A DNA stretch of 64,000 nucleotides from Aeromonas sp. RU39B. Its GTDB lineage: Bacteria > Pseudomonadota > Gammaproteobacteria > Enterobacterales > Aeromonadaceae. This document shows, piece by piece, positions 63,904-64,000 of the stretch (position 1 is the stretch's first letter; the number at the start of each line of letters is the position of its first letter). Made by a program: the position numbers and the translations under genes. Below the pieces are notes generated by a model. It was not told the DNA's origin. It worked only from the letters and a program-made list of their open reading frames with translations, and did not search any database. The stretch spans positions 88,089-152,088 of the forward strand of contig NZ_FTMJ01000010.1 in the NCBI RefSeq assembly GCF_900156095.1. Reading direction: 5' to 3'.

Positions 63904-64000
63904 GCTCTTTAACAAATTGAATCAAGCAATCTGTGTGGGCACTCGCAGGATTGAAGCATCAAAAACAATTTTTGATTTTCAATGTCTGATGAAGTGACCA
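63904..64000 (+). promoter_or_regulatory. rRNA operon leader with boxA antitermination site (partial)
   Basis: boxA GCTCTTTAACAAA (63904-63916) is followed by AATCTGTGTGGGCACTC (63928-63944), both conserved in gammaproteobacterial rrn leaders where Nus factors load. The segment ending GATGAAGTGACCA resembles the RNase III region before 16S. The mature 16S rRNA is not reached. Confidence 0.88.

Noticed and set aside
63904..64000. 16S rRNA gene inside the window
   Set aside because: Only the leader is present; the conserved 16S start (AGAGTTTGATC) is not reached by position 64000.

Overview
The window looks like a stretch of the main chromosome of a gammaproteobacterium, most probably an Aeromonas species. 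The evidence is Vibrio/enterobacterial-type housekeeping gene order (rpsP-rimM-trmD-rplS, ribF-ileS-lspA-fkpB-ispH, rppH-ptsP-lgt-thyA, mtlADR) combined with a sodium-type polar flagellar motor protein (MotX), a HlyU-like ArsR regulator and a type IV minor-pilin cluster. I see no prophage, insertion sequence, CRISPR array, tRNA or complete rRNA gene. The genus call rests on remembered protein families, not on a search.

Layout. 1-2.6 kb: end of the mannitol operon (partial mtlA, mtlD, mtlR). 2.6-5.7 kb: an unassigned OmpR-type two-component system facing two small envelope genes whose promoters are diverged copies of one another. 5.9-14.3 kb: a chemoreceptor, a tricorn-type secreted protease, an L,D-transpeptidase and the yjjI/yjjW glycyl-radical enzyme pair. 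14.4-19.9 kb: a CSS-motif EAL phosphodiesterase, a LysR regulator, tyrB, and a divergent RcnR-like regulator/DmeF cobalt-nickel efflux pair with a visible operator. 19.9-22.1 kb: a structured non-coding stretch followed by a plasmid-type parM-parR partition pair on the chromosome. 22.1-25.1 kb: arfB with a DUF1294 gene, a P-II gene with a sigma-54/NtrC promoter, a Dyp peroxidase and argR. 25.2-29.2 kb: artP-I-Q-M arginine importer, then mdh. 29.3-33.1 kb: motX, nsrR, and the ypjD-yfjD pair. 33.2-36.8 kb: ffh and the rpsP-rimM-trmD-rplS operon. 36.8-43.2 kb: a CBM48 protein, mutH, a 0.7-kb DnaA-box/GATC-rich region at the position of E. coli DARS2, then rppH-ptsP-lgt-thyA. 43.2-46.5 kb: nhaA, a small exported protein, nhaR, a HlyU-like regulator and rpsT. 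46.6-54.0 kb: murJ, ribF, ileS, lspA, fkpB, ispH. 54.1-60.4 kb: type IV minor pilins pilE/V/W/X, pilY1 and a small exported protein. 60.4-63.6 kb: zntA with a MerR-type promoter, and ssb. 63.7-64.0 kb: tandem P1/P2 promoters and the boxA leader of a ribosomal RNA operon whose 16S gene starts beyond the window.

The genes form several local regulatory units readable from the DNA: RcnR-like repressor with dmeF, ArgR with artPIQM, NtrC/sigma-54 with P-II, a MerR-type (ZntR) promoter for zntA, and probably NhaR with nhaA. The least explained elements are the parMR locus and the structured DNA before it, the twin promoters at 4.8 and 5.2 kb, the palindrome before nsrR, and the DnaA-box/GATC cluster between mutH and rppH.
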